64,000 bases of DNA from Salinibacter ruber DSM 13855 (GTDB taxonomy: Bacteria; Bacteroidota; Rhodothermia; Rhodothermales; Salinibacteraceae): the NCBI RefSeq assembly GCF_000013045.1, contig NC_007677.1, forward strand, positions 186,001 to 250,000, in the 5' to 3' direction. Below the pieces are notes generated by a model. It saw nothing but the letters and a program-made list of their open reading frames with translations, searched no databases and was not told where the DNA came from. Shown here piece by piece: positions 55,358 to 63,886 of this stretch. Both the position numbers and the translations under genes were made by a program. The number at the start of each line of letters is the position of its first letter. The first letter of the stretch is position 1.

Positions 55358-55418
55358 GGTTATAGTATAGCGCGAGAAGGGCCTGAACCTGTCGGTTTAC
55401 AAACTCCCGGCTTATGGT
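55358..55418 (+). mobile_element. Fragment related to the IS200/IS605-like relic
   Basis: TTATAGTATAGCGCGAGA followed by GAACCTGTCGGTT and AAACTCCCGGCTTATGG. The same words, TTATAGTAT, AGCGCGAGA, AAACTCCCGGATTTATGG and GAACCTGTCGGTT, occur on the minus strand at 19840-19920, partly in a different order. It looks like another decayed copy of the same element, at the edge of the IS630-like relic. Confidence 0.4.
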
Positions 55419-55428
55419 CATTGACTAT

Positions 55429-55650
55429 TTAATTTGGTAACAAGCCCACGTACCGAAGTAGATGCTGGGATCCGTCCGCGAACTGGTCAAGGAAGGCATC
55501 GACGTGGTCGTGAAGCGGGGCGAAGTTCTCTTCTTGATGTAGGTGAACTACCTCCTGCTTTAGGTAGCGCCATAGCTTCTCGATACGACGCCACGGAGTT
55601 GACTTCCCAGTGGAGAGCAGGCTAGATACTTCATCCTCAAGCCGACCCAA
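55429..55650 (-). pseudogene. IS630-like transposase, C-terminal fragment
   Basis: The 73-residue frame ends in RIEKLWRYLKQEVVHLHQEE...FADGSQHLLRYVGLL, the typical end of IS630-family transposases after the catalytic Glu. The catalytic DDE core is missing: the sequence upstream in 55650-55845 is degraded, and the next frame belongs to the receptor. So it is a relic of an insertion sequence at the 3' flank of the TonB receptor gene. Confidence 0.5.
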
Positions 55651-55845
55651 GAGCCGATGGCGCTTCTTCAGTCGCCTGATAGAGCCACGTAGACCCCGGT
55701 GGAAAAGAAGAGGAAGCGCTTCCCAAGTAGGTCACCTTGAGAGGGCTCCTACAGGTCTTGAGATCGTCGTTCAGGTCCCTCGGTGTTGATGCACCTGAAA
55801 AGAACGGAGAGCCGTCCCGGCCTCCCGGGCGCAGCGCCGCCGCAA

Positions 55846-58695
55846 TCAGTAGCGAATTCGAACGGAGACCGTGGCCCGCCGGCCCGGCAGGGAGCGGGTC
55901 CACCGCGAAACCGACCCGTCCGGGTGTGGCTCCAGTCCCCAGTCGGCCACGTTCCGGCGGCCCAGCACGTTGGCGACGCCGATACGGCCCTCGATGCCGA
56001 CCCCGGCCCAGGAGCGAGAGAAGCGTACGCCGGCGTCAAGGGTGTACCGGGGCGGCAGCCGATGGGTCTCGGGCCGATCCAGCTGGCGCTCGTCCCAGGC
56101 CGCCCCGAGGTCGTCGGGCGTCAGGTACGCGTAGTAGGCCCGCCGGTAGCCCCAGCGGCGGCCCCACACGCCCTCGCCGGTCGCCTCCAGCGCCAGGCCG
56201 GCGCCCAGGGGCACCTCGGCGGTGAAGGCAAGGCGGTGCGGGTCGGTCCACGGCACTAAGACCTGCCGCCCGCCGAAGCGCCCCGGGAAGGTGCGCTCGG
56301 CCCGGCTGTAGGCGTAGCGCAGCGACCCGGTGAGGGACGTCCCCTCGTAGGCGACCTCCAGCCCGCCGCCATGCGCAAATCCGTAGCTGGGGGCGATGAA
56401 CCGCGATGGGTCCGTCGGGGCGGCCGGCGCCGTAGGGGCGCCGCGCAGGGCCGGATAGTCGATAGCGAGCAGGTGGGGCTGCCACTTCCGGTAGCCCTCC
56501 ACGTCGATCTGCCAGCGGGGCGCGGGCGCCCACGTCAGGTCGGCCGCGAGGTGGTAGGTGCGGGGCGGCGTGAGCGGGTCGGTGAGGGGGAGCCACATCC
56601 GCGTCGTAGGCACGACCGCCGTGGCGCCGTCGCGGATCAGGTCAAACTGTGTGGTGAACTGTCGGTAGAGGCCGCCCCGCACGCTCAGGCCCACCGTGCC
56701 TAGCCCCCCAATGGACCGGTCGTAGCGGAGCGCGCCCCGCGGCTCCACGAACACGGTCCCCTGGCCGGGGCGGCTCGTCAGCCGGAGCCCCCCGTCGAGC
56801 TGCACGTGGGCCCCGAGGCCGATCGTCATCTCGGCCGCGGTCGTGAGCCGGCTCGTGTGGGCCCGGTGCTGGAGCTGCGGGGCAAACGCGTTCCCGATGC
56901 GGACGCGGCTCCGCTGATGCGTAAGGCCGCCGGACCACACGAGGCCCCATCGGGGACCGAGGGCCACGTCAACCTCTCCCTCCAGGAGAACGTCCGTGAC
57001 CGCGCTTGTGCCCTCCTGCCCGTGGGCGGCCTGGCGCGCCGCGGCCACCCCTGCCCCCGAGCGAAGCGAGGAGGGCGAGGTGAACTGGACCTCGCCCACC
57101 TCCGAGGCGGCCGTGCCCCGGTAGTGGCTCACGCCGGCCTGCAGGGTTGCGGTCGTGCGGCCGGAGACCGGCGCCTGGTAGCGGGCCTGCGCGACCGTAT
57201 TCGACCAGTCCTGCTCGTCGCGGGTCGGCAGCTTGAAGGGGGACGAGTCGAGAGAGAAGCCGTCCCCCTCCTCGCCGGTTTGCCCGAGGTCCGTACCGAT
57301 GGGCTGGCCCAGCACGAGGTCGGCCCCGAGGGTGCTGCGGCCGTGGTAGGCGGACAGGTCGAGCCGTGTGGCGGGGCCGAGGTCGAAGCGGAGCGCGCCG
57401 TGCAGGTCGTAGAAGCCGGCGCTCGGCTGGGTGCGGGCGCCCAACGACCCGCCGGCGAGGGAGGTGTCGGCGGACACCTGCGCCGCCGCGAGCATGGGGT
57501 CGAGCGTCGACCACCGGTCGATGAGGTCGTGGAGCCCCGCGTCCTGGTACACGTCCCACACGCTCGTGCGGCCGGCCACCATGGCCGAGACGGGCGTGTC
57601 GCCCAGCGTCGCACTGCCCTGCAGCCGGGCGCCCAGGCTGCGCGAGTCGGCGCGAACGGTGCCGTACTGCCCGCCCGGATCCGAAGGGGCCGGAAGGTCG
57701 TGGGTGAGTTCGAGGGTGCCGGACAGGGCGTTCCCGCGGAGGGCCCCGAAGCCGGCCTTCCGGGCCGTGAGGCCCTCTAGCGCCAGCGGGCTGAAGGCGC
57801 CGAGGAGGCGGCCCGCACTCGCCGGATTGCGTACGGGCATGCCGTCGAGGCGGAGCGTATGCCCGCCGGGCGGGCCGCCCTGGATGTGCAGGTCGGCGTA
57901 GGGCGCGGACGCAGTCACGCCGAGAACGGACCCGGCGGCGCCGAGCACGTCGGGCACCTCGGCCGCCCCGCCGGCCCGGAGCGGCGCCGCCGGCACGCGG
58001 TCCGCCTCGCGCCGGGCCGACGGCAGGCCGTAGCGGTCGGCGTCGATGAAAAGCGAGTCGGCCGCGATGGGCGAGGAGGCAAGGACGGCCTCGTGGCGGG
58101 CGGTATCGTTGGGGGGCACGTAGACGGTCGCCTCGTGGCGGCGGTAGCCAAGGTGGCTGATCACGACCGTGTGGGGGCCGGGCAGGAGACCGGACACGTG
58201 GAACCGGCCGGTCGAGTCGGTAACCGTTCCGCGAAACTCTCGGGCGTCCGGCAGGCGGACGTGCGCGTCGGGGAGGGGGCGCCCGGCCTCCCCGTCCCGG
58301 ACGATCCCGGCCAGCCGCCCCACCCGTGGCGGCCGCCGGACGGGCGAGCGAAGGACGTAGGTGCCCCGGGAGGTCCGGACGTAGTCGACGGGGTGCCCGG
58401 CCAGCAGGCAGCGGAGGAGGGCCTCCGGGGGCGACGTGTCCGTGACGCAGGAGGCCCGCCGCCCTGACACGAGGGACGCGTCGTACACGAGGCTAATGCC
58501 GGTCGCCGTGGCCATCTGCTCTAGCGCCTGCTCCAGCGGGGCGTCCTGAATGCCGAGGGCGGCAGGGTCCCCCGTGCTGGGCTGCGCCACTGCGCGTCCC
58601 CCAGACAGAAGGGGGCCCCCGAGCAATAGCACGACCAGGAGCGCGGTCGCCGGAAGCGAGTGCGGCGCGTTTGGCGTGGCGTCCGGAGCTGTCAT
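55846..58695 (-). CDS. TonB-dependent receptor with secretin-like signalling domain (FecA-like)
   Basis: About 949 residues from the ATG at 58695 (MTAPDATPNAPH). Signal peptide (about 1-38), then an STN (secretin/TonB N-terminal) domain (about 45-120, LEQALEQMATATGISLVYDASLV), a carboxypeptidase-like regulatory domain (about 128-205), a plug domain (about 215-335, with DLHIQGGPPGGHTLRLDGM) and a large barrel. The STN domain is the part that contacts FecR-type regulators to signal ligand binding. Together with the FecR and sigma factor genes upstream it forms a FecIRA-type cell-surface signalling operon, classically for siderophore or iron-complex uptake; the ligand is not shown by sequence. 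Confidence 0.93.
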   Translation of the reverse strand: MTAPDATPNAPHSLPATALLVVLLLGGPLLSGGRAVAQPSTGDPAALGIQDAPLEQALEQMATATGISLVYDASLVSGRRASCVTDTSPPEALLRCLLAGHPVDYVRTSRGTYVLRSPVRRPPRVGRLAGIVRDGEAGRPLPDAHVRLPDAREFRGTVTDSTGRFHVSGLLPGPHTVVISHLGYRRHEATVYVPPNDTARHEAVLASSPIAADSLFIDADRYGLPSARREADRVPAAPLRAGGAAEVPDVLGAAGSVLGVTASAPYADLHIQGGPPGGHTLRLDGMPVRNPASAGRLLGAFSPLALEGLTARKAGFGALRGNALSGTLELTHDLPAPSDPGGQYGTVRADSRSLGARLQGSATLGDTPVSAMVAGRTSVWDVYQDAGLHDLIDRWSTLDPMLAAAQVSADTSLAGGSLGARTQPSAGFYDLHGALRFDLGPATRLDLSAYHGRSTLGADLVLGQPIGTDLGQTGEEGDGFSLDSSPFKLPTRDEQDWSNTVAQARYQAPVSGRTTATLQAGVSHYRGTAASEVGEVQFTSPSSLRSGAGVAAARQAAHGQEGTSAVTDVLLEGEVDVALGPRWGLVWSGGLTHQRSRVRIGNAFAPQLQHRAHTSRLTTAAEMTIGLGAHVQLDGGLRLTSRPGQGTVFVEPRGALRYDRSIGGLGTVGLSVRGGLYRQFTTQFDLIRDGATAVVPTTRMWLPLTDPLTPPRTYHLAADLTWAPAPRWQIDVEGYRKWQPHLLAIDYPALRGAPTAPAAPTDPSRFIAPSYGFAHGGGLEVAYEGTSLTGSLRYAYSRAERTFPGRFGGRQVLVPWTDPHRLAFTAEVPLGAGLALEATGEGVWGRRWGYRRAYYAYLTPDDLGAAWDERQLDRPETHRLPPRYTLDAGVRFSRSWAGVGIEGRIGVANVLGRRNVADWGLEPHPDGSVSRWTRSLPGRRATVSVRIRY

Positions 58696-58772
58696 GGCGG
58701 CCGGAGCGGAATGCAAACCAGAGGCGAGAACGTGGCCGGACCGAACCGACCGATCCGGAGCCCGACCCAGAA

Positions 58773-59894
58773 TTACCGACCTGCCGGGGCCGCGAAGAGC
58801 TCAAACCCGCGGCTCGTGGGGCGGTAGTTTAGATTGCGGGCCGTACAGAGGTCGTGAAGAATGGTTTCCAGATCCGGCGCCTCCGGGTAGTAGAGGGAGA
58901 CCGGCGCCCGGGTCTCCTCCACGGAGTCGTGGAGGCGCAGGGTGGCGTCGAAGCGGCGCTCCAGGTCCTGAAGCACCGACGTGAGTGGCCGGGCCTGGGC
59001 CGCAAACCCCCCGTTTCGCCAGGCGAGGGCGTACTTGGGGGCGGCCCGCTCCGGGGGCGTGGGAGAGGCATCGGGGCCGGCCACCTGGCTTCTCGCCCCG
59101 GGCTCGGACAGCACCACGCGCCTCTCCGGCCGTGTCCGGGCGGCTACCTCGACGCGGCCCGCGACGAGCGTTACCTCGGTCGCCGCCGCGGGGTCGGCCG
59201 AGCGGGGGGCGGCCGAGCGGGCGCCGTCCCGATCGGCGTTTTCGGGCCGAGCGTTCCCGGGGCGGGCGCGGACGTTGAACCGGGTGCCCGTGACGGCCAC
59301 CTCCGCACTGGCGGTTTCGATGAGGAAGGGGCGGTCCCCATCCTCGACCTCGAAGAACGCCTCCCCGCCCAGCTCCACGGCGCGGCGGGCGGCGTCCACG
59401 AACGGCCAGGACTGAAAGCCCCGCCGGTAGGTGAGCGTAGTGCCGCTGTTGAGGTGGGCGGTCGACCCGTCCGGCAGGGCCGCCGTGCGCTGCTGCCCGG
59501 GCGGTGCCGTGATCGTGACCGGCTGTCGCCATAGCCAAAGGCCCCCGGCCAGCACGAGGGTCGCGACGGCCAGCCCCATGGCCACCCGCCACGAGTGGGC
59601 GCGGCGCGACCGGCGGGCCGGGCGCTGCCGGCGCCGCGACTTTGGGGCCGCTTCTGTCTGTTTTGCCCGGGGGGCGGTGCCGGAAGCAGTGCCGTTTGCC
59701 GGGGTCGCGTCCAGCTCGGGATGCGCCTCCGTGAGGGCATCCCACGCCGCATCGGGGTCTGCCTCCTCGGTGGCGGGGGCATCCGCGCCGCCCAGCAGCT
59801 CCCAGACTGCGCCGAGGCTCGACCGCCCCTCGGGCGACTCCTCCTGGAGGCGCTCTTCTAGGAAGTCGGGAAGGGAGGGGGTGTCATTGCTCAT
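58773..59894 (-). CDS. FecR family anti-sigma/regulator
   Basis: Protein of 373 residues: cytoplasmic N-terminal part (1-100, basic before the helix), one transmembrane helix (about 104-122, VAMGLAVATLVLAGG), then a periplasmic FecR domain (about 125-260, with PPGQQRTAALPDGSTAHLNSG and GEAFFEVEDGDRPFLIETA) and a C-terminal DUF4974-like region (about 280-370). It relays the receptor's STN signal to the sigma factor. Its start overlaps the 3' end of the sigma gene by 11 bp, so the two are coupled. Confidence 0.9.
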   Translation of the reverse strand: MSNDTPSLPDFLEERLQEESPEGRSSLGAVWELLGGADAPATEEADPDAAWDALTEAHPELDATPANGTASGTAPRAKQTEAAPKSRRRQRPARRSRRAHSWRVAMGLAVATLVLAGGLWLWRQPVTITAPPGQQRTAALPDGSTAHLNSGTTLTYRRGFQSWPFVDAARRAVELGGEAFFEVEDGDRPFLIETASAEVAVTGTRFNVRARPGNARPENADRDGARSAAPRSADPAAATEVTLVAGRVEVAARTRPERRVVLSEPGARSQVAGPDASPTPPERAAPKYALAWRNGGFAAQARPLTSVLQDLERRFDATLRLHDSVEETRAPVSLYYPEAPDLETILHDLCTARNLNYRPTSRGFELFAAPAGR

Positions 59895-60468
59895 CGCGGC
59901 CTAGCAGGTCGGATTCGTAGTAGTTGACGCGGCCTCGCAGGTGCTTCAGGGCCCGGACGATGTGGTTGTTCACCGTGCGGGGGGAGATGCCCATCACGTC
60001 GGCCGCCTCCTCGTGGCTCAGGCCCTCGAAGCGGGTCAGCACGAGGGCCTCGCGCTGCCGCCCCGTCAGTTCGCCGATCCACTGCCAGAGCCGGTCCTCG
60101 AGCTGGTCGGCATCGGCCTGGTCGTCGGGGCGGGCCGGCGAGGCCGGCTGGGCGGCCGTCTTGTCGCGTACGGCCGGCTCCTTCTCGTCCCGGGTGCGCC
60201 GGTTGCGCTCGTGGTTGTATGCCCGGTTGCGGGCAATGCGGTAGAGGTACGCTTCCAGTGACTGGCTCGGGCTTAGAGACTCCCGCGCCTCCCACAAGCG
60301 AATGAACGTGTCCTGGGCCACGTCCTGGGCCGCCTCCGCCGACGACGTGATCGACCGGACGTACCGAAAAACCGGCTCGTACATCGCGTCGAAGAGCGCG
60401 GCGTAGGCCTCCCGGTCCGACGCCTTGAGGCGGCAGCACCACTCCTCGAACGGAGGCGTGTCGGGCAT
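59884..60468 (-). CDS. ECF sigma factor (FecI-like)
   Basis: Protein of 194 residues with region 2 (DREAYAALFDAMYEPVFRYV; AQDVAQDTFIRLWEA) and region 4 (LTGRQREALVLTRFEGLSHEEAADVMGISPRTVNNHI) separated by a charged, alanine-rich linker that is longer than usual. It directs RNA polymerase to the receptor operon, under control of the downstream FecR and TonB receptor. First gene of the operon; order sigma, FecR, receptor is the classic one. Confidence 0.93.
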   Translation of the reverse strand: MPDTPPFEEWCCRLKASDREAYAALFDAMYEPVFRYVRSITSSAEAAQDVAQDTFIRLWEARESLSPSQSLEAYLYRIARNRAYNHERNRRTRDEKEPAVRDKTAAQPASPARPDDQADADQLEDRLWQWIGELTGRQREALVLTRFEGLSHEEAADVMGISPRTVNNHIVRALKHLRGRVNYYESDLLGRDEQ

Positions 60469-60626
60469 GGGAACGAGAATACGGATTCGCGTTGCTCCGG
60501 CCCCGCGTGAGGTTCAACACGCGTCGGCCCGGCAGTGACCACCGCACCTGAATGCTTTCGAACGGATGCTTCCGGGGGGAAGGCTCTCGCGAGCGGCCGG
60601 AGGGGCGGCCAAACAGGCCGCAAGAG

Positions 60627-62666
60627 CTACCGCTCGATCCAGACGTTTCGGTAGGCGTCGACGCGGGCCCGCCAGCCGGGCGGCACGACGATGGTCGTGT
60701 CGTACTGGTGCAGCACGGCGGGGCCCTCAAGCGTGTGCCCGTGGTGCAGGGCCGTGCGGGCGTAGACGGTCGTCTCCGCCGGGCCGCCGGGCGAAAACCA
60801 GACCGGGCGGGTGCCGATTTCGGCGTCCCGAAGGGGCAGGTCGGTCTCGGGCTCGCGGGGAAGGGGCGGGGGCGAGACGGGCACCGTCCCGCGGGCCCGC
60901 AGGGCGACGGCCTCGACCGGAGCCTCCGGGGCGGCGTGGCCGTAGCGCCGGCGGTGGCGGTCGTGGAAGGCCTCGGCGGCGCCGCCCAAAGCCGTTGCCG
61001 TGACGGGGGAAGCCAGGGGCACGGTCACCTCGTAGCTCTGGCCCACGTAGCGCAGGTCGAGCTCGAAGGCGACCTTGGGCGTGCCGTGCCCTTCCAGGGC
61101 AGACTCGACCTTCTCGGTCAGGGCGCTAGCGGCGTGCTGGATTGGGGCGGGGTCGCCTTGAAGCGTGCCAACGGAGGTCAAGAGTGCCCGGGAGGCGTCA
61201 TGGGTCACGTCGGCCATGAGCAGGCCAAGCGCGCTAAGGGCCCCAGGTGCAGGCGGCACCAGCACGCGGGGCATGCCGAGCGCCTCCGCCAGGGCCGCCG
61301 CGTGGAGGGGACCGGCCCCGCCGAACGGAACGAGCGTGTAGTCCCGCGGGTCGTGCCCCCGCTCCACCGACACGCGCCGAAGGGCCCGCTCCATCGTTGC
61401 GTTGGCGACCCGCAGGACGCCGAGGGCGGTCTCCTCCGGCGATCGGCCCAGCGTCTCGCCGAGGCGCCCCACTGCGCTGCGGGCGGCCTCCGGGGCCATG
61501 TCGAGAGCATCGGTGCCGCCGAGCACGCGGTCGGGGTCGAGGCGGCCTAGCGTGAGGTGCGCGTCGGTGACCGTCGGCCGGGTGCCGCCGCGCCCGTAGC
61601 AGACGGCCCCCGGCTCGGCCCCCGCGCTCTCCGGGCCCACCCGCAGGCTGCCGCCGGCGTCGACGTGGGCGATGCTGCCGCCCCCGGCCCCGACGGTGTG
61701 AATGTCGGTGGCGGGGAGGCGAAGCGGGAGGCCGGCGATCGTATGCTCGGTGGCGCGGGGCACCGCCCCGTCGCAGAGGGCCACGTCGGCGCTCGTTCCG
61801 CCCATGTCGAGGGTCATCATGCGAGGGGCCTCGCCCAGGGCGCGCCGGGCCACCCCGAGAGCGCCGACCACCCCGCCGGCCGGGCCGCTCAGGGCGAGAC
61901 GGGCGGCCTGCTCGCCGGCGGGCCCCGGCCCAATCGTGCCGCCGCTCGACTGCATGACGCGAACCGGCCGCTCGCCCAGTTCGCCACCGAGACGCGTCAG
62001 GTAGCGCTCCACCCTGGGGCGGACGTACGCGTTGGCGACCGTCGTGGCCACGCGCTCGTACTCCCGGTGCTCAGGCAAGAGGGCGCTGCTTCGGGTCACC
62101 GGCACCGCGTCTGGCAGCTCGTCTCGAAGGAGCTCGGCGGCCCGCTTCTCGTGCTCGGGGTTTCGGTAGGAGAAAAGAAACGCGAGGGCGACGCTCTGGA
62201 CGTCCTGTTCCTCGAGAACGCGGGCCACGCGGCGCACGGCCGCCTCGTCCAGCGGGGTGAGGATGTCCCCCTCGGCACTGATGCGCTCCGGCACCTCGTG
62301 GCGCCGGGCGGCCGGCACGAGGGGATCAGGCCGCATCGGCGTCAGGTCGTAGAGGTCGGGCCGGTCCTGCCGCCCGATGGCGAGCACGTCGGCGAAGCCC
62401 TCCGTGGTCACCAGCGCCGCCTTCGCGCCTTGCCGCTCCAAAAGCGCGTTCGTCGCCGTCGTGGTGCCGTGGGCGATGGGCGCCGCGGGGGACACGTCGA
62501 GCCGACCGAGCCCCGTGCCGACGGCCTCGTGTTGGGGATCGGTGGTCGGGACCTTTCGCACCTCCAGGCCCGCCTTGGTCGCCACGACGAAGTCGGTGAA
62601 CGTGCCGCCGACGTCGATCCCTACCTCAGAAGGGCCGTCTGTATCGGAGGCGCCGGAAGCAGGCAT
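60627..62666 (-). CDS. hyuA: Hydantoinase/oxoprolinase family protein (HyuA-type)
   Basis: About 679 residues from the ATG at 62666 (MPASGASDTDGPSEVGIDV). The ASKHA-type ATPase motif VGIDVGGTFTDFVVA opens the N-terminal domain (about 15-195); the catalytic hydantoinase A domain follows (about 200-480, TLDMGGTSADVALC, SGPAGGVVGA), then a C-terminal region to 679. HyuA/oxoprolinase subunits hydrolyse cyclic amides (hydantoins, 5-oxoproline) using ATP, normally with a HyuB subunit, which is absent in the window. It lies downstream of the FecI operon, on the same strand but with a separate promoter region. Its 5' end and upstream sequence are duplicated at 63597-63808. Confidence 0.9.
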   Translation of the reverse strand: MPASGASDTDGPSEVGIDVGGTFTDFVVATKAGLEVRKVPTTDPQHEAVGTGLGRLDVSPAAPIAHGTTTATNALLERQGAKAALVTTEGFADVLAIGRQDRPDLYDLTPMRPDPLVPAARRHEVPERISAEGDILTPLDEAAVRRVARVLEEQDVQSVALAFLFSYRNPEHEKRAAELLRDELPDAVPVTRSSALLPEHREYERVATTVANAYVRPRVERYLTRLGGELGERPVRVMQSSGGTIGPGPAGEQAARLALSGPAGGVVGALGVARRALGEAPRMMTLDMGGTSADVALCDGAVPRATEHTIAGLPLRLPATDIHTVGAGGGSIAHVDAGGSLRVGPESAGAEPGAVCYGRGGTRPTVTDAHLTLGRLDPDRVLGGTDALDMAPEAARSAVGRLGETLGRSPEETALGVLRVANATMERALRRVSVERGHDPRDYTLVPFGGAGPLHAAALAEALGMPRVLVPPAPGALSALGLLMADVTHDASRALLTSVGTLQGDPAPIQHAASALTEKVESALEGHGTPKVAFELDLRYVGQSYEVTVPLASPVTATALGGAAEAFHDRHRRRYGHAAPEAPVEAVALRARGTVPVSPPPLPREPETDLPLRDAEIGTRPVWFSPGGPAETTVYARTALHHGHTLEGPAVLHQYDTTIVVPPGWRARVDAYRNVWIER

Positions 62667-62820
62667 CGGGGATGCAGGAATGATGCGGTGGTGTGGGGAT
62701 GCCCAAAAGACGGAGGCGCCCCGACACAATCAACCGCCGTGTACCGCCAATCTCGTGGATGCCTCCTGCGGAATTCCTTGCGCGCTGGAAAGCCAGCGAG
62801 GGGGAACAGCCCGCACGTGA

Positions 62821-62958
62821 TCAAGGCGTCGAGCCAGGGCTTCCGCATCTATTCAGACCCGCTAAGGATCTGCTCTCGAAGCGCAGGACCGATCCAGAAC
62901 CCGGCCTACCGACGATCGCGAGATTGAGGAGGGGAGACGTATTGCTTACCGTCAGCAC
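62821..62958 (-). pseudogene. Truncated PIN-domain (DUF3368-type) toxin fragment
   Basis: From a GTG at 62958 the frame reads VLTVSNTSPLLNLAIVGR, the typical start of a DUF3368 PIN-domain toxin, but continues into unrelated sequence and stops at 62821 after 45 residues. The catalytic acidic residues beyond the first Asp/Asn position are lost. The upstream ATG (62975) is separated from this frame by a 17-bp tandem duplication that shifts the frame. It follows the UPF0175 gene on the same strand. Confidence 0.65.
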
Positions 62959-63036
62959 GACTGAACCGTCAGCATGACTGAATGGAATGGAGCGGCTTGC
63001 AGCCGGCGAAGTTTGAGAGAGGAAAGCGCCCGATTA

Positions 63037-63333
63037 CTATTCTCCTGCTCCCTCGTCGTGAGAGCTGACCTCCCCCCTAGCATAGCGAAGGTCCTCCGCC
63101 AGTTCGTCGGGGCCGTAGTGCCGCTCGACACCTCGCTCGCCCAGCAGTCGGCCAAACGCCTGCTTGCTCATTTCGGCGAGCTCACGGGCCTTTCCAAAAG
63201 AGAACATGTCTTCACGGTACAGAGAGATGGCCAACTCGCGCAGGAGCTCTTCTTTTTTCCGGCCCTCGGGTAGGGCCAGTGCGTCGGCGACCGAACGAGG
63301 AATCGAGAGCTGCACGTCTTTTGAGGGAGTCAC
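63037..63333 (-). CDS. UPF0175 family antitoxin-like protein
   Basis: Protein of 98 residues from a GTG at 63333 (VTPSKDVQLSIPRSVADAL). The family pattern is clear: LSIPRSVADALALP, LLRELAISLYRE, FSFGKARELAEMSKQAF and RHYGPDELAEDLRYA, a helix-turn-helix-like protein paired with DUF3368 PIN toxins in many bacteria and archaea. Here its partner (62821-62958) is broken, so the antitoxin is orphaned. DNA around it is less GC-rich than the neighbours, in keeping with transfer. Confidence 0.8.
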   Translation of the reverse strand: MTPSKDVQLSIPRSVADALALPEGRKKEELLRELAISLYREDMFSFGKARELAEMSKQAFGRLLGERGVERHYGPDELAEDLRYARGEVSSHDEGAGE

Positions 63334-63526
63334 TACTCAAGGGTTGTAAGAAGAATCCTGGTTTTCTGAACAGGGCTGATGGGGGCTGGTTCTTGTGCTC
63401 CTGTACCCGAAAACCGGGCAATTTATCGTTTTTGCTTTCCAGTGGTCTCGACCCGCCATCTCGGTGAGCCGCCACCGGGCGCGTTTCGGATGGCATCGTT
63501 CTGTACGCGGAAGAATGCTCACGGGA

Positions 63527-63685
63527 TTATGCCCAAGACTCACGGTAGAAGGTGCTCCTGCGCTGTAGAGAACGCTTCCGCATACGGGTGGGATCGGTCG
63601 CGACGACGAAATCGGTGAACGTGCCGCCGACGTCGACCCCGACCTCAGGAGGGGCGTCTGTGCCAGAGACATCAGGAGCAGACAT
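63527..63685 (-). pseudogene. Truncated 5' copy of the hyuA gene
   Basis: From the ATG at 63685 the frame reads MSAPDVSGTDAPPEVGVDVGG onward with VGGTFTDFVVATD, closely matching the start of the HyuA protein at 62666, then breaks off into about 22 unrelated residues (PTRMRKRSLQRR...) before the stop. Only the first ~30 residues are homologous, so it cannot be a functional enzyme. Confidence 0.8.
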
Positions 63686-63808
63686 CAGTCGCGCAGGAAT
63701 GATGCGGCGGTATGAGGATGCCAAAAAAACGGAGGCGCCCCGACACAATCAACCGCCGTGCGCCGCCGAGCTTGTGGCTGCGCCTGCGGAATTTCCTGTG
63801 TGCCGGGG
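63597..63808 (-). repeat. Duplicate of the hyuA 5' region
   Basis: This 212-bp segment matches 62577-62789 with many scattered substitutions: the first ~30 codons of hyuA plus about 120 bp upstream, including GGAGGCGCCCCGACACAATC. The two copies lie in direct orientation 1.02 kb apart and flank the UPF0175/PIN module. Confidence 0.85.
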
Positions 63809-63844
63809 CGCTCGACCTTCGCCTCAAAGAAACCACACGGGGTA

Positions 63845-63886
63845 GTGACAACTGTTGTCACCACGTAGTGACAAAAGTGGTGACAA
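63845..63886 (+). promoter_or_regulatory. Inverted-repeat cluster (GTGACAAC)
   Basis: GTGACAACTGTTGTCAC (63845-63861) is a perfect palindrome around one central base, and TTGTCACCAC (63855-63864) pairs perfectly with GTGGTGACAA (63877-63886). These overlapping repeats look like operator sites. The nearest frame (63886 onward, ending at a stop at 63975) is a short one of uncertain status. Confidence 0.4.

Noticed and set aside
61557-62927. Plus-strand frame opposite hyuA
   Set aside because: Antisense to a HyuA gene with an intact motif set; no domain in the translation.
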